A DNA stretch of 64,000 bases from Chrysoporthe austroafricana. Lineage: Eukaryota > Ascomycota > Sordariomycetes > Diaporthales > Cryphonectriaceae. Below are positions 22,893-34,609 of the stretch, piece after piece. The notes beneath the pieces are model-generated. The model made no database searches, was not told where the DNA came from, and was given only the letters and a program-made list of their open reading frames with translations. Numbering within the stretch: position 1 is the stretch's first letter; each line of letters starts with the position of its first letter. The position numbers and the translations under genes are program-made. The stretch lies in the NCBI GenBank assembly GCA_001051155.2, contig JYIP02000004.1, positions 2,040,383-2,104,382 on the forward strand. The letters run 5' to 3'.

Positions 22893-25800
22893 TCAGTGCT
22901 TCCTCAACTGCTCTGCAGAGCCCTCTAGCGGAGTGAATACCGCCCCGTTCATCACGGGTGCAGACATTGGCTCAACTAAGAACCCTCTTTCATACAGCGC
23001 CAACCAGACTGCATCGGCGTTTATAGCCTCCAACGCCCTTCGAGCTTCCTGGCTCCGCGGCAGCACGTCGTCGACCAACAGCTCGAGGATCTGTTCGAAA
23101 ATCTCATCCTCGATCCGAACGTAGGAGACAATCGCGATGAGCATCGAGACGACCGCGTCCCACGTCTGCGCGGCTGAAGCAAACCTGCCTAGGCCGGTAT
23201 TTGTTGATATTGAGCGGGATGGAGAGACTTCGAGTTGAAAATTGTGGGAATCATCTACACCTCGAACCGGGATGAGAATGCGGTTACCGTCACCAGAGAC
23301 GTTGCCCTTTGACCTGACCGCGGCACCACCGCCTCTACTCTTCCGTGCCTCATCCTTCGCCTTGATACACCATGTTCCTAGGCTCTCCCACCACTCCGTC
23401 TTCATACGGGAGGTCAAGAAATCGCCTGCGTACTCACAGAGCGCGCTCACCGTCCCACAAGCCGCGATCACGACATACGGCTCGGAGTCATGCAGCCGGC
23501 TGATGACGACAGGCCAGACGTCGTTTACTAGCGGAAGGAAGGCATTTTCATCTAGTGCAAGCGCTGGCGACACTTTGGACAATAAGTCGAGTAGCTGCTT
23601 CCGCAGAGTCGGCGTCGGCGAGGTCAGATAGTGCTGAGTGAGTGAGGTGATTTTGGTCAGTAGCGTATAGGTGGGTGACTTGAGCATCACAACCTCTTCA
23701 TTGTTCTCAGGCCCATCCTCCGTTTCTTCACCATCTTGATTTCGTGCCTCTATGGCATCAAGTTCCTCTTTCGCTGACTTCCACGCAGTTCTTGGGTGAT
23801 GAGGTATCACCTCCTCGACGCCCTCCTCTTCTTGCTCTCTCGTCCTCTTGGCACGTTTTTGTAGGAAGCCAAGGGTATTTTCTACACCTAAAGATTGCAG
23901 CGGGCGCTTTCTGTGGCTGACAGCTTTGGTCTGCCTGTCCTCGGTCAGAAGCCTGTCGGACCTGACACCCTGCTCGACAACCTCTGACAGTACGCCAAAT
24001 AGACTTCCCACGAAAGCAGTGTAGCCGTGATAGTTATCTAGGGCAGCGAAAATCCCTGCCACGACATCGTCCAGAAACGGTAGTAGCTTAGGGCCCGTGA
24101 GCCGGATCATCATGGTCAAGACTCTGGTCGACGCTGGGGAGATATCGAATTGATTGAGGCGCAATGACACCGAGTTGACCATGTAGTCGACGTTGCCTAT
24201 TATCAACTCGGACACGCTGCCGTAGCCGCAAGATGCAGCGAGGTTGTTAAGAGTGGTAATCGCGTGGCCCCTAAGCTCCGGACGTGCCGAGCCGAGGAAA
24301 GTTGAGAGTGGATAGAGCACATCAATCAGCTCCGGTCGGAATGACTGACCGAGTCGTGAGGCTGCGAAAGCGGTGAACTCAAGTGCTATTGCCTCCAGGC
24401 GCCAGTCAGTCTCGTCAGAGGCGTCGGAATGGGCATCAAGAACAGATACGGAGAAGGAGTACAGCTCATTGAAAACCGACTCTTGGCCTTCAGAGACAGG
24501 ATCTGTTGCCGCGTCTGTAAGATCCAGAAGGTCATCGACTTCTGCGGTCTTACTGAACGAGGATTGGAGGAGCTGAAAGGACAGCCAGTATGAGGCAATC
24601 TGGTCGACGCCGTCAGAGTCGCGGATATAAGGCAGCATCCCAGCTGCGAGCTTAGCTTGCTGTTTGGAAGAACCAATGTTATGGGCCAGGGCAGTGATAT
24701 CCCTCCGAGTGTCCCGTTGGCTTCCTTGGGGCAGAAGTACTGGCGGGTAAGCCTGCATTTCCTGGCCACCGGTCTGAACCAGATCTGTTTTCCGCCATAG
24801 ATTCTCGTCCCAACCAACCTCATCCGTGACCTTAGGGCCTTTAGAATTGAGGATCAACGCCACAATGCTATCTCTGAGAGCGAATGACAGAGACTCCTCG
24901 AGATTCGATGACGCGACGCCAAGTGCTGATAGAAGCTCCTGGCCCTTGGTAATATTGCGGATGGCCTGCTGCTTGACACGCTCGTCGCTTGATTGCATCA
25001 CTCGAGGCATACTGGTGATCCAATTATGTACGGTGATGTTGATAAAATCCATGAGCTCCGGATAGATGGTGGCTAGATCCTGTAGTGAGGTGCCATAGAA
25101 CAGTGAGCGAGCATCCCCAATCTCAGGCACGCCGAAGCCAGCGCCTTCCTCACTGTGGTCTTCTCTCAAGACCATGGCGGTTTCGATAAGCATCGAAGTG
25201 CAGTTAGACAGGGAAGAGTGACACTCATCCAACAAAGCAATGCACAGCTTTTCAATGGCCTTGCGCACATCTGCGCCTTCGTGACTTCTCAGCTTCAGAA
25301 CAGTCGACAGGGCGATCTTAACTTGTGCTACTGTGGCTTTCAACCACGGAGGTGTGAGCACCCTCCCTTCACTCTTCTCATCTTGGTTCGGCTCTGCAGC
25401 ATCAGGAGCATTCTTTTCGTTTCCGTTTTGCCGCAGCAGGTTGCGGATCTTCAGGTCACCGAGGACTTTGGTAAAGACAAGTTTTAAAATGTTTGTGCCA
25501 TTGACTAGTACCCTTCGCTGTGCCTTGGTCGATGACGGCGGTGAGAGCAGGCGGCTCAGCGAAGATACAGTCCCCGGGAAGAATGTCGCCAGCACCTCGT
25601 CCTGCTTGACGGTCGTATAAACGGCCAAAATGGCTTGCAGTGACTCGAGCTGAATCTCAGTGGTACTTCCATGGCTAACTCCGTCCAGAATGACCGACAT
25701 GGTGTGTCCAAAAGATGGGATAATCTTCCCGTCCGTCAACGGCGAGTCCTTGGCCGACACCCCAGCAGCCTTGATCAGCGCAGCGAGAGCTTTGTATCCT

Positions 25801-26326
25801 TCAAGGATTGTCTCCTCTGGCTTTGCAGGCTGGCTGCCCTCCTTCCCCGGTACACCACCGACAATAAAGGTCAACAGAATGAGAAGCTGCTGCGACAGGT
25901 CTTTTGAAATCCTGGCTTTCCATCCATGCTGGATGAGTAGCCGCAGCGACTTGATGACAGTCTCGATGAGACGGATAGGGTAAGCATCATGTTGGCGCAG
26001 CAGATGCGACAGCGGAAAGAAGATGTAGTCGGCGATCTTCTCATCTAGTGCGCTTGCATCGTACTGAATCTGATCTTCTAAAATGCCGTTGAGCTGGGTG
26101 AGGAGCTCTTGCACCCGTTTTGCCCTGTCCGGACTGTGCTGGCCTTGGAGAGCGAGCTTGCTAATTTCGACGCAAACCGGCTTCAGCTGTTGCTTTGTCA
26201 GCGTGAAGAGACAGAAATATGCGTTAGTAGGCCCGATAGGCCTTGCAAAGATTGTCCCACCTTTGCGAAGAACTGGTTTCTGGCGGACGGGGTGAACTCG
26301 GACTGTGGCCCGAACTGTTGAGCCAT
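22893..26326 (-). CDS. TTI1: TTI1, Tel2-interacting protein 1 (TTT complex HEAT-repeat protein)
   Basis: A 1119-residue HEAT-repeat protein matching fungal Tti1, which with Tel2 and Tti2 forms the Hsp90-linked TTT complex that stabilises PI3K-related kinases (TOR, ATM/Tel1, ATR/Mec1). Exons are 26326-26261 and 26186-22893, joined through a GTGGGA donor and CAACAG acceptor to give NQFFAKLKPVCVEISKLAL, the expected Tti1 N-terminus. Landmarks are LDEKIADYIFFPLSHLL near the start, the basic linker FLQKRAKRTREQEEEGVEEVIPHHPRTAW near residue 770, and repeated alpha-helical HEAT pairs to the C-terminus. Length fits the family (about 1000-1200). It is divergently transcribed from the DUF1749 hydrolase across a 444-bp shared promoter region. 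Confidence 0.85.
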
Positions 26327-26770
26327 CTTCGAGGGGACCCGTTGCCCTTATGCCCGGGTTGGGCAGAACGCAGCGATATCACAACCAAAGACGGCGAGGA
26401 CCTCCTCAACAGACGAATGTGTTTTGAAGAAGTTATGTCGTTGATGTGGGACGCGACTTGTTGTCGGCTTGAGGTGAGGTTCTGCTGATGATGGGTACAC
26501 GGGAAACATGCGTGCAGCCTGAAGCCTTGCCATTGCCCAAAATTGCAGCAGGGTTAGGTGTTGCAGTGACAACCGGCAGAATGGATGGCCACTAGAGCAG
26601 GCCGCATTGGGGCGGGCCCAGAAGCGTCCCACCTGCCCCGCCTGCACGAAGAGCCGACAGGTTGGGACAAGGTTCAGGTTTGACTGTACTATGGTATGAA
26701 CACTTCAAGGACTAAGACTTTTGTTTCACTGGCTTGCTCTTGTGCTTCTCTCAGTCCATTTTCTCTCGTC
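26327..26770. promoter_or_regulatory. Divergent promoter region TTI1 / DUF1749 hydrolase
   Basis: 444 bp separate the two start codons (26326 on -, 26771 on +), so both core promoters must lie here unless one reaches into a neighbour. No TATA box stands out, fitting housekeeping-type expression. Boundaries are inferred from start codons only. Confidence 0.5.
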
Positions 26771-27795
26771 ATGGCCACCTTACAAGCCGCTCCTTTTGTG
26801 GTGAAAGTGCACCCCTACGAGAGCAAGGGGGTCCAGCATGCTCATGTGTATGAGTTGGGCTCGTCAGCAGCCCGCAACGCAGTCGTCTTTGTCGGTGGAT
26901 TGGCGGATGGCCCTCATACAGTTCCCTATATCCGAACTGTTGCAGAAAAGATCGCGTCCACGCCAGGGCTCAGCTACTCCGTCTTCGAAATTCGTATCCG
27001 CTCCTCCTTCTCTGGATTCGGCTGGGGAAGTCTCTCAGACGATGTTGAGGACATTTCAGCGGTGGTCAAGTACCTAAGGGGGATCGGCAAGGAGAAGGTC
27101 ATACTCATGGGACACTCCACGGGCTGCCAGGTATGATAGAAGCTCGTGCCTTTGCCTTGCTTGCCATCGCTGATGCCCGTCTTGTAGGACTGTATGGAGT
27201 ATAACAAGTATGACAAGTATGGGAATGAGCCCGTGGACGGCTTCATCATCCAAGCCCCCGTATCCGATCGCGAGGCCTACGTCTACCTCTCGAGCCAAGA
27301 GACAGTGGACGACGTCATCTCGATTACCAAGGAGATGATAAATGCTGGCAAGAAAAACGATGCCGTGCCCAAGTCGAAGCTACCGCCCAAGTTCTTCTTC
27401 GACTGCCCACTAACTGCATATCGGCTGCATTCGCTAGCTGCTGTTGGGTGAGTGTTTGCTGTATCAGCGGGAAAGGGACGTTCGTTTAGCTGATCAAGGT
27501 CCCACTGCTCAGGGGTGATGACGACTTCTTCTCTTCTGATCTCCCCGATGACCAGGTCGCAGCGATTTGGGGTTCGATCAAGAAACCTATCCTCATCGTT
27601 CCCTCGGCTGAAGACGAGTATGTGCCCGACACTGTCAACCGTGAGGATCTGCTGGCCAGGTGGAAGTCGGTTTGCCCGATGGCAAGTAATCTGTCTGCCT
27701 TGATACCGGGGGCGGGCCACACTGTGGACCCGCCGTCGTCACAGGACTGGCTTGCAGAGAGAGTCGTCAGCTTCCTGGAGAGCTTCGAAAAATGA
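26771..27795 (+). CDS. DUF1749 family alpha/beta hydrolase
   Basis: A 300-residue alpha/beta-hydrolase-fold protein of the fungal/plant DUF1749 (UPF0613) group. Exons are 26771-27130, 27188-27447 and 27513-27795. The nucleophile elbow is GHSTGCQ with Ser116, spanning the first exon junction and reading GHSTGCQDCMEY after splicing. AVVFVGGLADGPHTVPYI is the family oxyanion-side loop; a late Asp (SAEDEYVP) and His (PGAGHTVD) complete a plausible catalytic triad. No signal peptide is seen, so it is probably cytosolic. Relatives include fungal siderophore esterases, but nothing here links it to siderophores. The ATG at 26771 is chosen over the upstream in-frame start at 26696, which would add a Ser/Cys-rich leader. 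Confidence 0.85.
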
Positions 27796-28924
27796 GGACA
27801 GGCACCGAGGTTGTAGGTCTTCGGCGCGTGCATCAAACACTGCGTATTGAGTTGCCTACATGCACCTCGAGAACCTAATTGCGTACGTGAGCGCGCAGAA
27901 GACGCAGAGTTTCCACCCGCCTGGGGCTGTGCGCCGGCTTTAGGTAGCGGCATAGTATGTGCGACTCGAGGTTCCATCGCTTGTCCCAGGTTCAGATGAA
28001 TCCAGAAGAACTTCCTGAGTATGCGCAATCTCTAGATGGTATTACAGCCATAGTTGAAGCCGAGATATCTGGCACAAGTTCAAGAGCCGTCTGTGAGCCA
28101 TAAGTGGTCGAGTTGTTTGTGGTCCATGTTCATGCAGCGTGTACATCGACTTCGATGCCGTCTTCCTCTTTGTTCCTAGCGCGGCCTGGTTGTGTGCCAG
28201 AATCCAGATCCTCCGGGCCTTATCCGTATTTAGCGGCTGAGGCTCACCAATGCCACCCAAACGAGGGCCTTGGCACGAATGAAACAGGGCCAGGCACCAG
28301 AATTGGAACAACACCTGCGGGCTCCATCGCTCAACTTTGTCGCATCTGACTATCGAGACACTGACGACATAAATGCATTTGGCACCTTGCTAGGTTTAGC
28401 TCGTCAGTCAGTCAGTCCGTCAGTCTGCTTGTCTGTCAACATTGCGCCCAAACCCACCCCCCCCTTTGCGACGACGGCGGCGGCGACGACGACTACGACT
28501 ACGACAACGACAACTAAAACACTATTGGGTTCCGAACCTCTACTCCGGGCGAGATACCGACTTGAAGGAAGAGATGGCATTGCTATAGACAACTGGTTTG
28601 TCGAATCAGTGCATTGATCTGCAGAGGCAACCTTGCAAATTGCGAATCGACCCGCTCCCGACCTGCCACGCTCTAGCTCTATCGACGCCAACACCGACCG
28701 ACCGACATCGTCACCGCCGAACATCCCCTTGAAAGGCCCTTGGCTTTTTTACCTAAGCGACAGACCCCCTATTGTACTGCGAACTCCACTCTAAAGTGAC
28801 CTTCGATCTTCGACCTCTACCTCCCCCCTCCCTTCTCCTCGACTCGACTGCTTCCTCCCCCTGTTTGGCCCCGACACCAGGCCTCCGGCTCAGTCCCCCT
28901 ACCGATCCCACGCAGGCCATCGCG
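27796..28924. other. Intergenic region and leader of the Ark1-like kinase
   Basis: 1.1 kb. The right part is pyrimidine-rich and carries a GTCAGTCAGTCAGTC repeat (28403-28427) and an imperfect CGA/CTA trinucleotide tract (28469-28515), followed by a C/T-rich stretch leading to the kinase ATG at 28925. It probably contains the promoter and a long 5' leader. No protein gene is supported. Confidence 0.55.
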
Positions 28925-31900
28925 ATGGCTTCCTACGGCCACCCCTCCACGGCCGCGGCCCCACGACGTGGCCAGCCCGTGGCCTACGGCGCCCCAGCCA
29001 TGCCCGTCATGCCGGGTGGCCCAGCAGCGCCCGCCGGCACCTTCTCCCCGGGCACCAAGATCCAGGTCGGCAGCCATCGCGTGGTGATCCAGAAGTACTT
29101 GTCGGAAGGCGGTTTCGCCCATGTCTACCTGGTCAAGATGCCCAAGCCCATCGACGGCACTGACGTCGCCGTGCTGAAGCGGGTGGCCGTCCCAGACAAG
29201 GAGGCGCTCAAGGGCATGCGCACCGAGGTCGAGACGATGAAGAGGCTCAAAGGCCACCGCCCCATCGTCACGTATATCGACTCACACGCCTCCGAGCTCA
29301 GGGGCGGCGGCTACGAGGTGTTCCTGCTGATGGAGTACTGCAATGGGGGAGGGCTGATCGACTTTATGAACACAAGGCTACAGCATCGGTTGACGGAGCC
29401 CGAGATTCTACAGATATTCACAGACGTCGCTGAGGGTGTTGCCTGCATGCACTACCTGAAACCGCCATTGCTACACCGCGATCTCAAGGTTGAGAACGTC
29501 CTGATCACGACGACAGGCTCACGAAAAAAGTTCAAGCTGTGTGACTTTGGCTCTGCTGCGGTCCCGAGACCTGCCCCGACGACAGTGATCGAGTGTCGAC
29601 TGGTGGAGGAAGATGTTCAGAAGCACACGACCATGCAATACAGGAGTCCAGAGATGATCGATGTATACCGAAAGCAACCAATCGACGAGAAGTCAGACAT
29701 ATGGGCTTTGGGGGTCTTGCTGTACAAGCTGTGCTACTATACGACGCCTTTCGAAGAACAAGGCCAACTGGCGATTCTTAATGCAAGCTACAGATTCCCG
29801 AGCTACCCAGCCTTCTCGGACAGGCTGAAGAAGCTGATAGGTAAGCCGTTATCGGATGTAGCTGTCCTGTATTCCAGGCTGATAGTGGATACACAGCATC
29901 CATGTTGAAAGAGCACCCACAATCCAGGCCAAATATCTACCAAGTGCTTCGGGAGTCCTGTGCTATGCAGGGCCGCGAGGTCCCTATCAAAGATGTACGC
30001 TTTACCACCTCGATATGGGTAATTTCCAAGCTGACAGCATTCGCAGATATATGCTGGCAGGTCACAGTCAGAACAGCAGCGCCGAGAGCCACCGCCACAG
30101 GCTGCCCCGACATCTTCCACTCCTGCGGTCGGAGCCGTCTTCTCTCCACCTACACAACATGAACAAACAATCCCAGAGATCGCGCCTATGCGGAGGGGAC
30201 GACTACCAGCCTCAACACCACAAGCAAGTCATGCTACAAAACCAAGCCCTTCGCCGAAGCCAGTCACAAATGGGGATCCTTTTGCTGCACTAGATCAAAA
30301 GTCCGGGGCAAAGACGGATGATGAGTTGTCATCAAGGTTCCCAACTCTCGATCAATTTTCTATATTGCACGAAAAGGGGATCAAATTTGATTTTGACAAC
30401 ACAGGTTCGCCTGTTGCGGGGAGCGAGGCACCAGAGAAGGCGTCGGATAATGCCTTCAACATTACGCAAGGTCTGCCCGTAACTGAAAGAGACACGCCCC
30501 AGGTGATACCAGCACCCTCGGCATCAATAGAGAAGGCGGCGCATTCACCTCCAAAAGCTGCGTCGGCGCCTCTGAAACCGTCAGAAATGAGCCGCGCATC
30601 CGAGATCATCATGAGCACTCCTGAGCTGCAGGCCATCTCTTCAGGATCAGCCCAGGTATTCCAGCCATCGCCCACGCGACCTACGATGGCCTCAACAGGT
30701 ACTATGACGACCCCACCCATGGAACGACAAAATTCGAGGACGCCATCGCAATATCAGATCTATCGTTTCCCTGATCGGCACCATCGATCTTCAAGCCTTA
30801 CAAGAACCCAAGAGGTTAGCTTGCCAACTCGTAAGGAGTCTCCAAAAATTCGTCCAAGCGCCTCCTTCCTCGGCCATGTAAGGCACGCATCTTCCTCGTC
30901 AAGGCCTTCCCTCGAGGGAGGTCAGCCTAGTATGGAGAACCTTGGTGAACCATTGAGCAAGTCAAAGTCCATGTCTGGACGTCCTCGCCCAGTCAGCACA
31001 CACCTGGAGTCCAATATGGACTTTCTGCGTGAGCGGGAGAGCATTCCAAAGCCTCTTGGCTCTCCAGCACTACCTTCGCCCAATCTACTTCCAACGGACA
31101 AGGAATCCCCACCAAACCTGCTGATTGATACCGACGAGACCAACATCGAGTCCAATGTTGACTTCCTCCGTTCGATGGAAGATTCCAAACCCAGGAAAAG
31201 CGAGGAGGGCAAGCGGACTAGCCTTTCGTCTCTAGGCAAGAAGTCTTCCTCGATACTTGCTGGCAAATTCGGTGACGCATTCAAACGTTTCGAGTCTAGT
31301 CAACCTGCTCCGCCACCACTGCGGACCCCATCGCCATCAAGAACACTTGAGCGCAAGGACCTGACCCCAATCGCTGGATCTGAGGCCACAGACGGGCGAA
31401 GTGATGACGGCAGGGCGCTCGAGGAGGCAGACGATATGACACCGGAGATGCGTCGTGAGATCGAAAGGCAGCAGTTGGCAGACGAGGAAAAGCGGGTTGC
31501 CGTGGCGCAGGCAGAATACCGAGCACGCGTTGCCTCACGTGGGGAAGGAGGAAGGCCGACCCCGCCTCCAGTCGTCGGCTCATCACGAGCTGTTGCGATA
31601 CAAAACAAGGTTCAGAGCCTACTTGACGAAAATGCTCGCTCGGCGGCGAATATCAAGAGGACTGCAGAGGGCTACGGGCAATACACAGCTGCCCCTAGCG
31701 TGCCGACACAGGCAGTCAATTCTAGACCTGATATACCGCGCAAGCCTATAGGCATGGACCAGAGCTCGATGCCATCGCCTCGTCCAATGTCCAGCTCTAC
31801 ATCGCTCAACAGGGTCTCGGCCATGTCCTCAAATACAACCGATTTCCCAAGACCACAGGTGCCACCGAAAGACATCAAGCCAACGGCCCCACCAAAACCG

Positions 31901-32179
31901 ACGCACCTCAATAAAAATCTTACGAGCGGCTCAGGTTACCAGACCCTAAGCTCCTCTTCGCCGCCCAGGCCAGCAATCAACACTACCGGCATGCGACAAA
32001 CCGGTCGTCTCGAGGTACTGGTTGCGGCTGACCTCCCGGGTCAGCCCGTTTTGGACATGACTCCGGAGGAGAAGGACGACTATCTCCGCGACTTCTCTAA
32101 AAGATTTCCTAGCCTGACATCTATCGAGATGGTTGAGCGAGACCTCGCGGCCGAGGAGAGCAGCAAGCCGGGCAGGTAG
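28925..32179 (+). CDS. Ark1/Prk1 (NAK/AAK1) family serine/threonine kinase
   Basis: A 1048-residue actin-patch/endocytosis regulatory kinase homolog. Exons are 28925-29840, 29897-29994 and 30047-32179, in frame. The kinase domain covers about residues 50-340: glycine loop SEGGFAHVYLV, Lys85 in VAVLKR, catalytic HRDLKVEN (184-191), DFG (207-209) and the activation segment TTMQYRSPEMIDVY, characteristic of the Numb-associated kinase family. The long C-terminal half is disordered and Pro/Ser-rich with SRFPTLDQFSI and, near the end, DYLRDFSKRFPSLTSIEMVE, short motifs recurrent in fungal Ark1-type kinases. Known members phosphorylate Pan1/Sla1-type endocytic adaptors at cortical actin patches; that role is inferred. 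The ATG at 28925 is used because the open frame upstream lacks an ATG. Confidence 0.9.
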
Positions 32180-33154
32180 GGTGTGCCCTGGACTTGGTCC
32201 CCAAGCAGGTTCGCGGGGTTGCACCGACTGTGGGAGAGGCGGACCAGTGGTGACTGGGGGCCCAGCTTTCGTTTGAGTGATGAGGGCGACGGGAGGGGTG
32301 ATTCCGAATGATCGGGCGTAGAATCTGTATTGTTAAATTCTATGGCGCATCACCTGCGTTGGGTTTGAATCGGAACCAGCAGGCTGCCTCGATTGCGCGG
32401 GCGAAGCTTTCAGAGGCTCGAAAGTCGCCAGTGCAAATCGGGTGGTAAGAGGACATGTACGGGTACATGTTAGACCCTATGTTGGCCATAGAAATGAAAG
32501 CATGTCTATTCTCAACCCCAAATACTCGCAGAGGTGGAAACTGGTTGTTCGAACGTTCGCAGAAGAGCCAGGGGGCTTGAAATGCTGTCTCCCAACCTAT
32601 CTTGCCCAGCCTTAGACTAGCCGGCTCATTGGCAGAGGGAATACGCCTCATATTTCGAAGTAGATGAATCAAGCTACCATATTTGATCCAAAGTCACATG
32701 GGAACGGCCTGCTTTGCGATCTCAAAGCCCTGCTAGCTCGGGCACTGATGCTGCGAGGCCCGCGTGGACCGGTCCGGAGCCGGAGACGATAAGCAGGGGA
32801 TGACCTTCGAGATTGGGGGAATTGGTCAATTCATGTTCTTTACCACAACATCCTCAAGTCTCAAGGAAACACCAACCGCTGCTATTTCTATGCCTCAAGC
32901 CAGTCAAGGTGATAGCACAATCCCCCGCATTTTCACCGCCGAGGATCTCGTTCCTATCCACAACACCGACTAGTGGCAGCATTCAAGAGATCTGAATCGC
33001 TTCAGAGCGCCAGCCCACCTCGAACCGTGCAAACTAAGCGAGTGCTCGTGGTGATGATAGGTAGCGAACGCACCAACATCACTGGGAGGACAGAGAGCGG
33101 ATGCATCAGAAGCATCATAGCACCTCGGACTCCATATAAATTTTACCTTTCACC
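32180..33154. other. Intergenic region between kinase and P450
   Basis: 975 bp with the kinase 3'UTR on the left and the P450 promoter on the right. Short ORFs on both strands lack features. A TATAAA lies at 33135-33140, unusually close to the annotated P450 start. Confidence 0.55.
33135..33140 (+). promoter_or_regulatory. TATA box close to the P450 start
   Basis: TATAAA sits 15 nt before the ATG at 33155. If it is the working TATA box, transcription would begin inside the coding region and translation would use a later ATG such as 33173. It may equally be coincidental. Confidence 0.3.
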
Positions 33155-34609
33155 ATGCTACTCCTCTCGCCGATGGTCATCATCCCTTCCTTGTTTCTCC
33201 TTATCATCCTTGCCCTCGTCCGCCGTCTTCGCTCCCCCCTGTCCCGCCTCCCCGGGCCGCGATACTCCCTCTTTACATCCATCCCAGTGAAGTGGGCTGA
33301 GTTCCACGCCCAGCGCACGCGCTTCATCCACGATCTGCACCTGCGCTATGGGCCTGTGGTGCGCGTTGCGCCCAATGAGGTCAGTTTCAGCTCCGCCGCT
33401 GCAGTCAAGGAGATCTACTGCTCAGGCGGCAGCGGGTACGACAAGACGGAGTTCTACAACTTGTTCACCGTCTATGGACGGCGGACCATGTTCTCGACGC
33501 TTGATAAGGATGCCCATGCTCGGCGGAAACGAGCCCTGGCGGACCGGTACGCGAACAGCAATGTGACCCGGGGCGAGAGTATTGAAGGGATCGAGGAGCG
33601 CGGCCGGCGGTTTGTACACCGGGTGGAGCGCTCCCAGGGCGAGATGGATATCTACACTGCTCTACACGCGTATGCGTTCGACTGCGCATCGCATCACATC
33701 TTCCACCCTCTCGGCGCGGACTCGTTACGACAAGGGAAAGATGAGGAGATCATGCTCGAAGTCACCACCGATTCGTCCCTGCAGAACCGCCTAGTCAGAT
33801 ACTACTCCCCGACACTGCACAGCATCATCGGCTCCATCCTTAACCTTGTCGCCCCGCCGAGGGACACGCCACTGGCTGACAACTTTGTCCTGGATGCCAC
33901 GGACAAGGGCTCCGAAGCGCGGCCTTTTACTCTGCTGAGCCGGCTGGGTGACAAGGCTTGGGACTTGGAAAGCACGACCGTCGCGGCGGAGTGCCTGGAC
34001 CATTTGGTCGCCGGCATTGACACCACTGGCGATGCCCTCTGTTTTCTGATGTGGGAGCTGTCGCAACCCAGGTCCATGCGCTTTCAGGAGAGGATGCGTG
34101 CAGAGCTCCGCGACAAGGGGCGGAGTGAAAGCTGGGACAAGTTGTCGTATCTCGATGCAGTGGTGATGGAAGGTCTCCGCTGTTATCCCGCGATCCCAAT
34201 GTCACTTCCTCGATACGTGCCTGCAGGTGGGAGGATGATTGATAGGTATTTCATCCCGGAACATACCATCGTCAGCTCGCAAGCCTACTCTGTCCACCGG
34301 ATAGATGAGACCATCTTCCCTGAGCCGGATAGGTTCAACCCAGAGCGATGGCTCACGGATGACGACAAGGACGCGGCAAGGAAGAGGTCATTCTTCGCAT
34401 TCGCGAATGGTGGACGGGGCTGTGTCGGCAAACACCTCGCGCTGGCCGAGATGAAGATCCTGCTGAGGGACGTCTACTCGCGATACAGCACGCTCTCGGG
34501 CCAGGACATGAAGCAAGATATGATGGAGATGGAAGATACGTTGATTTCGGCGAGGCCAAGGGCGCAGAGATGCCTTATGCGGTTTGTTGCGGATGAGGCT
34601 GAGGGTTAA
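33155..34609 (+). CDS. Cytochrome P450 monooxygenase
   Basis: An intronless 484-residue microsomal-type P450. An N-terminal hydrophobic anchor (residues about 4-22) is followed by a basic stretch and the proline hinge LPGPR. The I-helix oxygen-binding motif is AGIDTTGD (286-293), K-helix ExxR is Glu339-Arg342, the PERF-like motif is NPERW (395-399), and the heme loop is FANGGRGCVG with axial Cys423. All key residues are intact. It is somewhat short but within range. No biosynthetic backbone gene (PKS, NRPS, terpene synthase) is nearby, so a cluster role is not supported; detoxification or an isolated oxidation step is equally possible. If the TATAAA at 33135 is functional, the true start may be the second Met (33173), which would keep the membrane anchor. 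Confidence 0.92.
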   Translation: MLLLSPMVIIPSLFLLIILALVRRLRSPLSRLPGPRYSLFTSIPVKWAEFHAQRTRFIHDLHLRYGPVVRVAPNEVSFSSAAAVKEIYCSGGSGYDKTEFYNLFTVYGRRTMFSTLDKDAHARRKRALADRYANSNVTRGESIEGIEERGRRFVHRVERSQGEMDIYTALHAYAFDCASHHIFHPLGADSLRQGKDEEIMLEVTTDSSLQNRLVRYYSPTLHSIIGSILNLVAPPRDTPLADNFVLDATDKGSEARPFTLLSRLGDKAWDLESTTVAAECLDHLVAGIDTTGDALCFLMWELSQPRSMRFQERMRAELRDKGRSESWDKLSYLDAVVMEGLRCYPAIPMSLPRYVPAGGRMIDRYFIPEHTIVSSQAYSVHRIDETIFPEPDRFNPERWLTDDDKDAARKRSFFAFANGGRGCVGKHLALAEMKILLRDVYSRYSTLSGQDMKQDMMEMEDTLISARPRAQRCLMRFVADEAEG

